From assembly GCF_000980885.2 (NCBI RefSeq), contig NZ_LBDA02000053.1, forward strand, positions 62,001-126,000: 64,000 nucleotides of DNA, given 5' to 3'. Positions within the stretch are counted from its first letter, which is position 1, and each line of letters begins with the position of its first letter. The translations under genes were made by a program, and so were the position numbers. The notes under the pieces are model-generated. The model made no database searches, was not told the DNA's origin, and worked only from the letters and a program-made list of their open reading frames with translations. Shown here piece after piece: positions 15,150-23,823 of this stretch. This stretch comes from Streptomyces malaysiense (GTDB lineage Bacteria > Actinomycetota > Actinomycetes > Streptomycetales > Streptomycetaceae).

Positions 15150-15971
15150 ATGAGTCCAGCGCTGCGCCCGCCGAGTCCGGGCCGCGAACCGCTGCTCGTC
15201 ACCGACTACCGGCCCATCTCCTCGTACCTGGCGATCGCTCCACCGGTGAGCGTGGTGATCCCCGCCATGAACGAGGCGAAGAACCTGCCCTACGTCTTCA
15301 AGAGCCTTCCCGACTGGATCCACGAGGTCGTCCTCGTGGACGGCAACTCCACCGACGGCACGGCCGAGGTGGCGCGGTCCCTGTGGCCACGCCTCAAGGT
15401 CGTCCCGCAGCGCGGCCGGGGCAAGGGGGACGCCCTGATCACCGGGTTCGGGGCATGCACCGGCGACATCATCGTGATGGTCGACGCGGACGGCTCGGCG
15501 GACGGCGGCGAGATCGTCAGCTATGTCTCCGCACTGGTCTCCGGCGCCGACTTCGCCAAGGGCTCCCGCTTCGCCAACGGGGGCGGCACCGACGACATGA
15601 CCTTCGTCCGCAAGCTCGGCAACTGGGCGCTGTGCACCGTCGTCAACCGCAAGTTCGGGGCCCGCTACACGGATCTGTGCTACGGCTACAACGCGTTCTG
15701 GCGGCACTGCCTCGACAAGATCGACCTCGACTGCACCGGCTTCGAGGTCGAGACGCTGATGAACATCAGAGTGGTCAAGGCGGGCCTGCGGGTGCAGGAG
15801 ATACCGAGCCACGAGTACCTGCGCATCCACGGCACCAGCAATCTGCGGGCGGTGCGCGACGGGCTGCGGGTGCTGCGGGTGATCCTGCGCGAGCGCTCCA
15901 ACCGGCGGGCCCTGCGCCGCCGGGCGCGCCGCTCCCCGCTGCTCAAGGCCCGCCAGGGAGAGGCGTCTTGA
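15150..15971 (+). CDS. Family 2 glycosyltransferase (polyprenyl-phosphate mannosyl/glucosyltransferase-like)
   Basis: 273 residues. The GT-A fold is evident: 'VSVVIPAMNEAKNLPYVFKSL' (nucleotide-binding strand), 'VDGNSTDGTAEVARSL', and the metal-binding 'VMVDADGSADGGE'. Later, 'GARYTDLCYGYNAFWR' and 'FEVETLMNIRVVKAGLRVQEIPSHEYLR' match the DPM1/GT2 group that loads sugars on undecaprenyl phosphate or extends polysaccharides. It is cytoplasmic. The ATG has GAGAGGGA 8-14 nt upstream. It is the first of four overlapping genes (start/stop overlaps of 4-8 nt), so the products probably work together. Confidence 0.9.
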   Translation: MSPALRPPSPGREPLLVTDYRPISSYLAIAPPVSVVIPAMNEAKNLPYVFKSLPDWIHEVVLVDGNSTDGTAEVARSLWPRLKVVPQRGRGKGDALITGFGACTGDIIVMVDADGSADGGEIVSYVSALVSGADFAKGSRFANGGGTDDMTFVRKLGNWALCTVVNRKFGARYTDLCYGYNAFWRHCLDKIDLDCTGFEVETLMNIRVVKAGLRVQEIPSHEYLRIHGTSNLRAVRDGLRVLRVILRERSNRRALRRRARRSPLLKARQGEAS

Positions 15972-16957
15972 GCGATCCCGGCATCTCCGTCGTGATCTGC
16001 GCCTACACCGAGGAGCGCTGGGAGGACGTCCGCGCGGCGGTCTCCTCGGTGCGCGCGCAGTCGTACCCGGCTCTGGAGACCCTCCTGGTGGTGGACCACA
16101 ACCCGGCCCTCGGCGCCCGGCTGGAGCAGGCGTACCGGGCGGACGAGGGCGTACGGGTGCTGCCCAACTCCGGTCCGCGCGGGCTGTCCTCGGGCCGCAA
16201 CACCGGCATCGCCGCCTCGCACGGCGAGGTGATCGCCTTCCTGGACGACGACGCCGTGGCCGAACGCGACTGGCTGCGCCGGTTCGCCGAGGCGTACGCC
16301 GACCCCCGGGTACTGGCGGTCGGCGGGCGCACCGAGCCCGCGTGGGCGTCCGGCCGGCGGCCCGCCTGGTTCCCGGAGGAGTTCGACTGGGTGGTGGGCT
16401 GCACCTACCGGGGCCTGCCGCCGGGCCGGGTACGGGTGCGCAACGTCCTGGGCGGCAACGCCTCGTTCCGGCGTACCGCCTTCGAGGCCGCGGGCGGCTT
16501 CGCCACCGGCATCGGGCGCGACGGCGGCCCGCGCCCGCTCGGCTGCGAGGAGACGGAGCTGTGCGTCCGCCTCGCCCGCGCCCGCCCCGACGGCGTGCTG
16601 CTCATCGACGACCGCGCGGTGATCCACCACCGGGTGCCGCACGCCCGCGAGAACTTCGCCTACTTCCGCACCCGCGCCTACGCCGAGGGACTGTCCAAGG
16701 CCCTGGTGGCCCGCAGCGTCGGCGCGGACAAGGGGCTTGAGTCCGAACGCCGTTACACCACAAGGGTGTTGCCCGCCGGTGTCGCCCGGGGGCTGCGCGA
16801 CGCCCTGCTCGGCCGGCCGGGCGGCGCGGGCCGGGCCGGCGCCATCGTCGCCGGGCTGCTCACGGCCGCCGGCGGGTTCGCGATGGGGAGCCTGCGGGCG
16901 CGGCGGGGGGCGTACGCCTTCGCGGTTGAGCGGCGACCTGGCAGGGAGCCGGCATGA
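15968..16957 (+). CDS. Family 2 glycosyltransferase with TTG start
   Basis: 329 residues. The only suitable start is TTG at 15968, overlapping the upstream stop codon (TTGA), so translation depends on re-initiation. N-terminal GT-A motifs: 'ISVVICAYTEERWEDVRAAVSSV', 'SSGRNTGIAASHGEVIAFLDDDAV' (DDD metal motif), 'ALETLLVVDHNP'; then 'GGNASFRRTAFEAAGGF' and 'GCEETELCVRLARA' (catalytic base region). The C-terminal 60 residues are amphipathic/hydrophobic and may contact the membrane. It probably adds a sugar to the lipid-linked chain begun by the preceding enzyme. Confidence 0.9.
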   Translation: MSDPGISVVICAYTEERWEDVRAAVSSVRAQSYPALETLLVVDHNPALGARLEQAYRADEGVRVLPNSGPRGLSSGRNTGIAASHGEVIAFLDDDAVAERDWLRRFAEAYADPRVLAVGGRTEPAWASGRRPAWFPEEFDWVVGCTYRGLPPGRVRVRNVLGGNASFRRTAFEAAGGFATGIGRDGGPRPLGCEETELCVRLARARPDGVLLIDDRAVIHHRVPHARENFAYFRTRAYAEGLSKALVARSVGADKGLESERRYTTRVLPAGVARGLRDALLGRPGGAGRAGAIVAGLLTAAGGFAMGSLRARRGAYAFAVERRPGREPA

Positions 16958-17763
16958 GTGACCCACCGGTGCCCGTCCTCATGTACCACTCCGTCGCCAT
17001 CGCGCCCAACGCGGCCACCCGGACGCTGTCCGTCGCGCCCGAGGCGTTCGCCGAACAGCTGGCGCTCGTCGCCGAGTCGGGCAGCACCCCCGTCACCACC
17101 GCCGAGCTGGCGGCCCACTGGCGCGGCGGCCGGCCGCTGCCCGCCCGCCCGGTGCTGATCACCTTCGACGACGGCTACGAGGGCGTGCACCGGCACGCCC
17201 TGCCCCTGCTCGCCCGGCACGGCTTCCCGGCCACCCTGTTCGTCTCCACCGGCTGGCTCAGGGGCGCGTACGACACCGGGGGCGGCCTCGACACCATGCT
17301 CGACTGGCACCAGGTGCGCCGGCTCGCCGCCTCCGGCGTGGAGATCGGCGGGCACAGCCACACCCATCCGCAGCTGGACCAGCTCGACGAGGCGGCGCTG
17401 GCCGGGGAGCTGAGCCGGTGCACGGAGATCCTCGCCGATGAACTCGGGACGCGGCCGGTTTCGTTCGCGTACCCGTACGGCTACTCCAGCCGCCGGGTGC
17501 GCCGGGCGGTGCGCGCGGCCGGGTACGCGCAGGCGCTCGCCGTCGGCAACGGGCTCGCCCGCCGTGCCCAGGGCCCCTACGCGCTGCGCCGGGTCACGGT
17601 GCGCCGCGGCACGGACGCCGAGGAGTTCACCCGGCTGCTGCGGGGCCAGGACATCGGCCGTACGTTCGCCCGGGACCGGGCCCTCACCCGGGGGTACGCG
17701 CTCGTGCGCCGGGCACGGCGGATCGGCGCGTCGCTCCACGGGGCCGGTCGGGCCCGTGACTGA
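16954..17763 (+). CDS. Polysaccharide deacetylase (NodB homology domain)
   Basis: 269 residues. Carbohydrate esterase family 4 motifs: motif 1 'LITFDDGYEG' (catalytic base and metal Asp), motif 2 'GHSHTHPQL' (metal His-x3-His), motif 3 region 'SFAYPYGYSSRRVRRAVRAAGY'. It removes N-acetyl groups from a GlcNAc-containing glycan. No signal peptide or membrane anchor is visible, so it may act on the lipid-linked intermediate in the cytoplasm, or be exported another way. The start overlaps the preceding stop (ATGA), and its end overlaps the next gene by 8 nt. Confidence 0.93.
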   Translation: MSDPPVPVLMYHSVAIAPNAATRTLSVAPEAFAEQLALVAESGSTPVTTAELAAHWRGGRPLPARPVLITFDDGYEGVHRHALPLLARHGFPATLFVSTGWLRGAYDTGGGLDTMLDWHQVRRLAASGVEIGGHSHTHPQLDQLDEAALAGELSRCTEILADELGTRPVSFAYPYGYSSRRVRRAVRAAGYAQALAVGNGLARRAQGPYALRRVTVRRGTDAEEFTRLLRGQDIGRTFARDRALTRGYALVRRARRIGASLHGAGRARD

Positions 17764-20700
17764 CACGACCACCGCGCCCGGCACCCGGGCGGCGAGGACG
17801 CCCGGCACCGCCCGCGCACCGGGCGGGGGTCCGCTGCTGCGCAACGCGTACGCGCTGATGCTCAACACCGGGATCTCCGCCGTCCTGGGCCTCGGCTTCT
17901 GGCTGGCCGCGGCGCACTACTACTCCGACGCGGCGGTCGGCCGGGGCTCGGCCGCCATCGCGGCGATGAAGCTGCTCGCCGGGCTCACCGCGGTGACCCT
18001 GACGGGCGCGCTGGCCCGGTTCATCCCGGTGTCCGGCAAGCGCACCGGCCGTCTCGTCTTCCGTACGTACGCGGCCAGTTCACTGGTCGTGGCGCTGGCC
18101 GCCGCGGTGTTCCTGGGCACCCTGGGCGTCTGGGGGCCGTCGTACCGCTTTCTGCACGGCCCGCTCCCCGGCCTCGGCTTCGTGGCGGCCGTGGTCGCCT
18201 GGAACCTGCTCACCCTCCAGGACGGTGTGCTGACCGGACTGCGCAGCGCGCCCTGGGTGCCGGTGGGCAACACGGTGTTCTCGGCGGTGAAGCTGGTGCT
18301 GCTCGCGGCGTTCGCCGTCGCCGTGCCGGCCACCGGTGTCTTCGTGTCCTGGGCGGCCGCGATCGCCACCTCCGTGGTGCCGCTGGGCTGGCTGGTGTTC
18401 CGGCGCCTGGTGCCCCGGCACGTCGAGGCGACCGCCTCCCGGGCGAAACCGCCCGCCGCGCGGGAGATCGGTCGGTTCCTGGCCGGGGACTACACCGGCT
18501 CCCTGTTCTCGCTCGCGGTGGTCTACCTGGTGCCGGTGATCATCGCCGCGCAGGTCAGCTCCGAGGAGAACGCGTACTTCTACATCACCACCACCATCGG
18601 CGGCACCTGCAATCTGCTCGCCGTCAACATGGGCGCGTCGCTGACCGTCGAGGGTTCGCACGACCCGGAGCGGCTGGCCGCCGACGCCCGCGCGGCGCTG
18701 TGGCGCATGTTCCGGATCATGCTGCCGATCAGCGCCGTGCTGTTCCTCGGCGCCCCCTGGATCCTCGGCGTCTTCGGCGCGGGTTACGCGGACGCGGCGA
18801 CCCCGCTGCTGCGCTGGTTCGCCGTCGGCACCCTGCTCCGGGTCGTCATGGAGACCTACTTCGCCGTCCTGCGCGCCCGGAGCCGCACGGGCACGCTCGC
18901 CTGGCTCCAGGGCCTGCTGTGCGTCCTGGTCCTCGGGCTCACCCTGCTGCTCCTGCCGCGGATGGGGCTCACGGGGGCGGGGGTCGCCGAGATCTCCAGC
19001 CTGACCGTGATCATCTCGATCGCCGCGCCCCGGTTGTGGCGGACGGTGCGGGCGCAGGGCGGCTCCGCGCCGGGGACCGGGGGTGTGCCGGACGCGGTGG
19101 CGCCGGACGGGGATCTGGCGGACCTGGGGATGAGGGAGGTACCGGTGCGGCGCGGGGTGCCGGCCTGGGCGCGGGAGCGGGCCGCCGAGGAGGCCGTGCC
19201 CCCGGCGGAACCCGGACCCCCCACCCGCCGCCCGCGTCCGGTGCTCCTCCTCACCGCCCTCCTGATCACCGCCTTCCTCCTCTACTGGCTCCCCGTCCTG
19301 CGTCTTAAAGAGGGCGACCTGGACCGGATGGGCGGGCTGGGTCTGGTCTCGGTGCTGCCGCCGCCGACACTCGCCGGGGCGGCGCTGCTGGTCGTGGTGT
19401 TCGCCGGGCTGCTGTGGCAACGCCGGGAGCACCGCGGCCTGTTGCTGGTGACGCTGCTCGTCACGGTCGTGTCGCTGCACGCGCTGCCGGCCGTGGTCGA
19501 GAGCGAGCCGCGGTTCGCGACGGCCTGGCAGCACCTGGGCTTCCTCGACTACATCGACCGCACCGGGTCCGCCGTCCCCTACCTGGACGCCCGCTGGAGC
19601 TGGCCGGGCTTCTTCGCGGTGGCCGCGTTCGCCGGCCGGGCCTGCGGGGTCACCGACTTCACGGAGGTCATCCGCTGGTGGCCGACGGCGATCCAGCTCG
19701 CCTACCTGGCGCCGGTGTGGCTGCTGGCCAGGTCGGTGCGGGCGGACTGGCGGGCGAGGTGGACCGGCGTCTGGCTGTTCGTGCTGTGCGGCTGGGTCGG
19801 CCAGGACTACTTCTCCCCACAGGGCTTCACCTTCCTGCTGTATCTGCTCTTCGCGGCGATCCTGCTGGTCTGGTTCCGCCCGCCCCGGGCGCTGACGGCG
19901 CGGCTGCGGCCGGGCGAGACGGAACCGCCGCCCGTCGGCCGCGGCACGCGGACCGTTCTCCTCCTGCTGTTGCTGGGCCTGTACGCCGCGACCGTGCCCG
20001 CGCACCAGCTGACCCCGTTCGTGATGCTGGGCGTGCTCGCGGCCCTCGTCCTGCTGCGCCGCTGCGAACTGCGCGGTCTGCCCCTGCTGTGCGCGGTGGT
20101 CGTGGCCGTCTGGCTCGGTTTCATGGCGGAGCCGTACTGGTCGGGGCACTTCGACGACCTCTTCGGCGGCATCGGCGGGATCGGCGGCAACGTCTCCACC
20201 TCCGTCTCCGGCCGCATCCAGGGCGGCGACCCGACCCACAAGCTGGTCCTGTACACCCGGGTGCTGCTGGCCGGTGCCGTGCTGGCCCTCGCCTGCTGGG
20301 GCTGGTGGCGCCGGCGCCGCGCCGGGTACCGCGAACGGTCCCTGCCGGTGCTCGCCCTCGTCCCGTTCCTGGGCTTCGGCATGCAGTCGTACGGCGGTGA
20401 GATGGCGCTGCGCGTCTTCATGTTCGCGGTGCCCGGCGCGGCCCTGCTCGGCGCCCTCGCGCTCTTCCCCCGCCCCGCGGGACCGCGGCGTCCGGTCCTG
20501 GCCCCGGGGGCCGCGCTGCTCGCCGGGCTGCTGCTGATGGGCGGCTTCCTGGTGGCCCGGTGGGGCAACGAGCCCTTCGAGCGCACCCGGCCCGGCGAGG
20601 TCACGGCGATGAACTGGGTGTACGCCCATGACCGGCCGACCGTACGGCTGTTGTGGCTGAGCAACGACACGGTGAACGACGTGACCCCCTCGCTGCCGTG

Positions 20701-21220
20701 GGGAGCGAAGGACATGGAGCGGGTGGACTACGTCCCGACGCTCGCACCGGTCGACCCCGCCCGGGTGTCCGGGCTGGTCGGGGCGCTGAAGGACGCGGGG
20801 CCGCACTCGTATCTGATGGTCGGCGAGAGCCAGTCGGCGTATCTGCGCCTGGACGCGGGCTACCCGGCGAGCTGGCAGACCCGGCTCACCCGGAGCCTGG
20901 ACGCCCGGCCGGAGCTGACGAAGGTCCTGGCCGACCCCGACGCCACGGTGTACGCCCTGCGCACGCCGCCCCCGGGCCCCGTCCCCGGACCGCGCCCCGG
21001 GCCGGTCGGGCCCCGGGTGACCTGGACCCGCTGGTCGGTGGTCGGCGCGTCGGCCGCCGTGATCCTGATGCTGTCGCTGGCGGCACGAGAGGTGGTGCGG
21101 GTGGCGGCGCGGCCGGGGACGCGCCGGCTGCGCCTGCTCCAGGGCGGTTTCTGGTTCTCCATGCCGCTCCTGGTGGTGGTGACGGCGGTACTGGTGCAGC
21201 GGTTCCTGACGTTGAAATGA
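17756..21220 (+). CDS. Wzx-like polysaccharide flippase fused to a second polytopic (GT-C/polymerase-like) domain
   Basis: 1154 residues from a GTG overlapping the deacetylase stop. Residues about 25-430 form a MOP-superfamily flippase with roughly 12 hydrophobic spans ('LRNAYALMLNTGISAVLGLGFW', 'GRGSAAIAAMKLLAGL', 'GVFGAGYADAATPLLRWF'). A charged Gly/Pro linker (about 430-490) leads to a second membrane block (about 492-930, around ten spans; 'RWSWPGFFAVAAF', 'QDYFSPQGFTFLLYLLF', 'HQLTPFVMLGVLAAL', 'MQSYGGEMALRVFMF'). A soluble, probably extracytoplasmic domain (about 938-1080) and two C-terminal spans follow. The second half resembles GT-C glycosyltransferases or Wzy/O-antigen-ligase-type proteins in layout. 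One chain could therefore move a lipid-linked glycan across the membrane and polymerise or transfer it. Confidence 0.85.
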   Translation: MTDTTTAPGTRAARTPGTARAPGGGPLLRNAYALMLNTGISAVLGLGFWLAAAHYYSDAAVGRGSAAIAAMKLLAGLTAVTLTGALARFIPVSGKRTGRLVFRTYAASSLVVALAAAVFLGTLGVWGPSYRFLHGPLPGLGFVAAVVAWNLLTLQDGVLTGLRSAPWVPVGNTVFSAVKLVLLAAFAVAVPATGVFVSWAAAIATSVVPLGWLVFRRLVPRHVEATASRAKPPAAREIGRFLAGDYTGSLFSLAVVYLVPVIIAAQVSSEENAYFYITTTIGGTCNLLAVNMGASLTVEGSHDPERLAADARAALWRMFRIMLPISAVLFLGAPWILGVFGAGYADAATPLLRWFAVGTLLRVVMETYFAVLRARSRTGTLAWLQGLLCVLVLGLTLLLLPRMGLTGAGVAEISSLTVIISIAAPRLWRTVRAQGGSAPGTGGVPDAVAPDGDLADLGMREVPVRRGVPAWARERAAEEAVPPAEPGPPTRRPRPVLLLTALLITAFLLYWLPVLRLKEGDLDRMGGLGLVSVLPPPTLAGAALLVVVFAGLLWQRREHRGLLLVTLLVTVVSLHALPAVVESEPRFATAWQHLGFLDYIDRTGSAVPYLDARWSWPGFFAVAAFAGRACGVTDFTEVIRWWPTAIQLAYLAPVWLLARSVRADWRARWTGVWLFVLCGWVGQDYFSPQGFTFLLYLLFAAILLVWFRPPRALTARLRPGETEPPPVGRGTRTVLLLLLLGLYAATVPAHQLTPFVMLGVLAALVLLRRCELRGLPLLCAVVVAVWLGFMAEPYWSGHFDDLFGGIGGIGGNVSTSVSGRIQGGDPTHKLVLYTRVLLAGAVLALACWGWWRRRRAGYRERSLPVLALVPFLGFGMQSYGGEMALRVFMFAVPGAALLGALALFPRPAGPRRPVLAPGAALLAGLLLMGGFLVARWGNEPFERTRPGEVTAMNWVYAHDRPTVRLLWLSNDTVNDVTPSLPWGAKDMERVDYVPTLAPVDPARVSGLVGALKDAGPHSYLMVGESQSAYLRLDAGYPASWQTRLTRSLDARPELTKVLADPDATVYALRTPPPGPVPGPRPGPVGPRVTWTRWSVVGASAAVILMLSLAAREVVRVAARPGTRRLRLLQGGFWFSMPLLVVVTAVLVQRFLTLK

Positions 21221-21232
21221 GGGGAGCGGGTG

Positions 21233-22594
21233 TCAGCGGGCGAGCCACCTCACCTCGTACGGCCCCAGCGTGAGCCGGCCGCCGTCCACCCGCGCGCCGA
21301 TCGTACGGTCGCGGGTGTTGACGACGAGGACGGTCCGGTCGCTCGCGAGGACGCGCAGGCCGGGCGCGGCGGCCGGGTCGACCGGGACCGTGCGGTAACG
21401 GGTGCCCGGCGGGAAGGCGGTGGCGAACCGGGACAGCAGGTCGTACATGGGCAGCGCCCGCCCCCCGTCGGCGCGGTCGGTCGGGGTCCACAGGCAGCCG
21501 GGGCAGCCGGGGCCGGTCCGCTTCTCCGGGTTCCAGTAGAAGCCGGTGTCGGCGCCGCCCACGACCAGGGCGATCATGCCGGTTGCCTGGACGGCGACCC
21601 GGTGCGGCTCGGACCAGCCGGCATCGCCGTCACCGGGCTCCACGTAGTACTCGGCCCACCACAGCGGGAGGCCGGGGGCCTGCCGTCGAACCCAGGCGCT
21701 GACGGCGGTCAGCTTGTCGGTGGCGGTGAACTCGTCGGGGCGCGGGGTGCCGCCGTGCGGGTAGCTGGCGCCGTCGACGACGGTGAAGTCGGCGCCGGCC
21801 TTGTGCGCGTTCCAGTAGGAGAAGGCGTCGAGCACCCGCTGGTCCATCGCGCCCCAGTCGCCCCGCAGCCGCGGGGAGGCGTGGGGGTCGGTCCGGGCGA
21901 CGCTGTCCATCGCCAGGTAGGGGCCGCCGACCAGGACGTCCTCGCCGGTCTTCTTCAGCGCGCGGTACACGAGGTTGTACAGGCGGGTGTACCCCTCGTA
22001 GTCCCAGCGGTCGGCGGCCTCGTCCCAGAAACCCTTGAACTCGTTCCAGACCAGGAAGTGGTGCACGTCCGGATAGCGCCGGGCCACCGTCGCGGCGAGG
22101 TCGGCGAAGTCCTGGTAGTGGGCGGGAGCGGGCGCGCTCTCCAGCGCGGGCAGGCTCCAGTCGGTGTTGTCCGCGCCGGACCTGCCGCCCTTCATCCAGT
22201 CGGGGGCGCAGCACAGGGTGATCACCGGGGTACCGCCGGAGGCGCGGACGAAGCCGATCCGGCGGTCCAGGGCGGCGAAGTCGTAGCGCCCCGGGGACGG
22301 TTCGGGGTTGTCCGCGCCCCAGCCCATGATCGCCTGGTCCTGCGCCATCCCGCCGTTCCCTTCGAGGAGCCGCCGCACCCGGGCGGTGGCGGCGGGCGCT
22401 CCCTCGTCGGCGCTGAACTGGGTGTGGGTGAAGCCCCAGCCGGCGTAGGGCTTCGCGGCGCCGCGCGGCGCGGCCGGGGTGCCCGGCAAGCCGCCGAGCA
22501 GGCTCACCAGCAGGGCGAGCGCCGCGGCGATCCCCCCGAGCAGGACGCCCAGCCGCCGGTGCCGGCCATCCGATTCCCACCCACGACGTGCCAT
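21233..22594 (-). CDS. Secreted/anchored glycoside hydrolase, clan GH-A (GH39 xylosidase-like)
   Basis: 453 residues. An N-terminal hydrophobic segment (about 15-37) is a signal anchor or signal peptide. The (beta/alpha)8-barrel signatures are 'VWNEFKGFW' (acid/base Glu after Asn) and 'LPLWWAEYYVEPGD' (nucleophile Glu), with 'TPVITLCCAPDWMKGG' between. A small beta-domain ends the chain ('RVLASDRTVLVVNTRDRTIGARVDGGRLTLGPYEVRWLAR', spread over about the last 45 residues). It would hydrolyse a beta-linked glycan outside the membrane. It converges on the polysaccharide operon (12-bp gap), so the operon product is the natural substrate guess. A TTG at 22603 is an alternative start; neither start has a clear ribosome binding site. 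Confidence 0.82.
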   Translation of the reverse strand: MARRGWESDGRHRRLGVLLGGIAAALALLVSLLGGLPGTPAAPRGAAKPYAGWGFTHTQFSADEGAPAATARVRRLLEGNGGMAQDQAIMGWGADNPEPSPGRYDFAALDRRIGFVRASGGTPVITLCCAPDWMKGGRSGADNTDWSLPALESAPAPAHYQDFADLAATVARRYPDVHHFLVWNEFKGFWDEAADRWDYEGYTRLYNLVYRALKKTGEDVLVGGPYLAMDSVARTDPHASPRLRGDWGAMDQRVLDAFSYWNAHKAGADFTVVDGASYPHGGTPRPDEFTATDKLTAVSAWVRRQAPGLPLWWAEYYVEPGDGDAGWSEPHRVAVQATGMIALVVGGADTGFYWNPEKRTGPGCPGCLWTPTDRADGGRALPMYDLLSRFATAFPPGTRYRTVPVDPAAAPGLRVLASDRTVLVVNTRDRTIGARVDGGRLTLGPYEVRWLAR

Positions 22595-22695
22595 CGGAGG
22601 CAACAGTAACGGCGCGCGCCGGGACTTGGGCAGAGCCGGGGCACCCCCGGGACACCCGGAACAAGCGGTGGAAACGCCGTGCGCGGAGGGGATCG

Positions 22696-23808
22696 GTGAC
22701 GGATCATGGCGGCATGCCTGCGAACCCGCACGACGCTCTGCCGATCCGGCTCCACGTCGACGATTCCGACTCGCCGTCCGACGTCGTCGACGCGCTGTTC
22801 CTCGGCCGTTTCGCGACGGGCGAGCAGCCGTACTCGCACGCGGTGAACATCGACCGCGTGCGCTCCGGCGCGACCCTGCTGCCCGAGGGCGCCCAGGTGC
22901 TCCGGGTCGCCCGGGACGACGACCGCAGCGCCACCCTCGCCGAGGGCGACGGCTGGACCCTGCTGGTCTCCCGCTGGAGCCGGGGCGCGGACGTCACCGT
23001 GACCGCGACCAGCGCCGAACTGGCCCAGGAGGTCCTCGGCAGGGCCACGGACGGCGCGGCCGACGAACCCGAACCCCAGCCGGAGAACGTGACGATGGGG
23101 TTCTGGTACGTGTCCCCGCGCCGCGGCCCGCACCGCACCACCCGGCAGATCTCGGCCGGCACCTGGTCGGAGGTCCGCTCCAACTACACCGCACCGGTGG
23201 CCGAGGCGATGGACCGGCTGATGAGCACCACGCCGGAGGACATCGCGGGCCGGCTGCTCCTGCTGCACGGCCCGCCGGGCACCGGCAAGACCTCGGCCCT
23301 GCGCACCCTGGCCCGCTCCTGGCGCGACTGGTGCCAGGTGGACTGCGTCCTCGACCCCGAGCGGCTCTTCTCCGACGTCGGCTATCTGATGGACATCGCG
23401 ATCGGCGAGGAGGACGGCGCGGGCAAGGGCCGCTGGCGGCTGCTGCTCCTGGAGGACTGCGACGAGCTGATCCGCGGCGAGGCCCGGCACACCGCGGGCC
23501 AGGCGCTGTCCCGGCTGCTGAATCTCACCGACGGGCTGCTCGGCCAGGGCCGCAACGTCCTGGTGGGCGTCACCACGAACGAGGACCTGGAGCGCCTGCA
23601 CCCCGCCGTGGTCCGCCCCGGCCGCTGCCTGGCCCGCATCGAGGTGGGCGCGCTCACCCGCGACGAGGCGGTGCGCTGGCTCGGCGCGGAGGAGGGCGTC
23701 GGCCGCGAGGGCGCCACCCTGGCCGAGCTGTACGCGCTGCGCCGGGGCACCACGCCGACATCGGTGCCGGGGGCGCGCAACGGCGCGGACGCGGGACTGT
23801 ACCTGTAG
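22696..23808 (+). CDS. DUF5925 domain AAA-family ATPase
   Basis: 370 residues from a GTG with GGAGGGG 5 nt upstream. The N-terminal half ('PIRLHVDDSDSPSDVVDALFLGRFATGEQPYSHA' region, about residues 15-50) is the conserved domain I remember as DUF5925. The C-terminal half is a single AAA module: Walker A 'LLHGPPGTGKTSALRTLA', Walker B 'RLLLLEDCDEL', sensor 1 'VLVGVTTNEDLERLHPAVVRPGRCLARIEV' with the arginine finger region. It should be cytoplasmic and may form a ring. The partner is not evident; the neighbouring DUF72 gene follows by 15 bp. Function unknown. Confidence 0.82.
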   Translation: MTDHGGMPANPHDALPIRLHVDDSDSPSDVVDALFLGRFATGEQPYSHAVNIDRVRSGATLLPEGAQVLRVARDDDRSATLAEGDGWTLLVSRWSRGADVTVTATSAELAQEVLGRATDGAADEPEPQPENVTMGFWYVSPRRGPHRTTRQISAGTWSEVRSNYTAPVAEAMDRLMSTTPEDIAGRLLLLHGPPGTGKTSALRTLARSWRDWCQVDCVLDPERLFSDVGYLMDIAIGEEDGAGKGRWRLLLLEDCDELIRGEARHTAGQALSRLLNLTDGLLGQGRNVLVGVTTNEDLERLHPAVVRPGRCLARIEVGALTRDEAVRWLGAEEGVGREGATLAELYALRRGTTPTSVPGARNGADAGLYL

Positions 23809-23823
23809 TGCTTTCATGAAGAG

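Noticed and set aside
18080..20806. Open frame of about 900 codons opposite the flippase fusion gene
   Set aside because: Translation is rich in Gly/Arg/Gln/His as expected for the complement of Leu/Ala-rich membrane sequence; no signal or domain.
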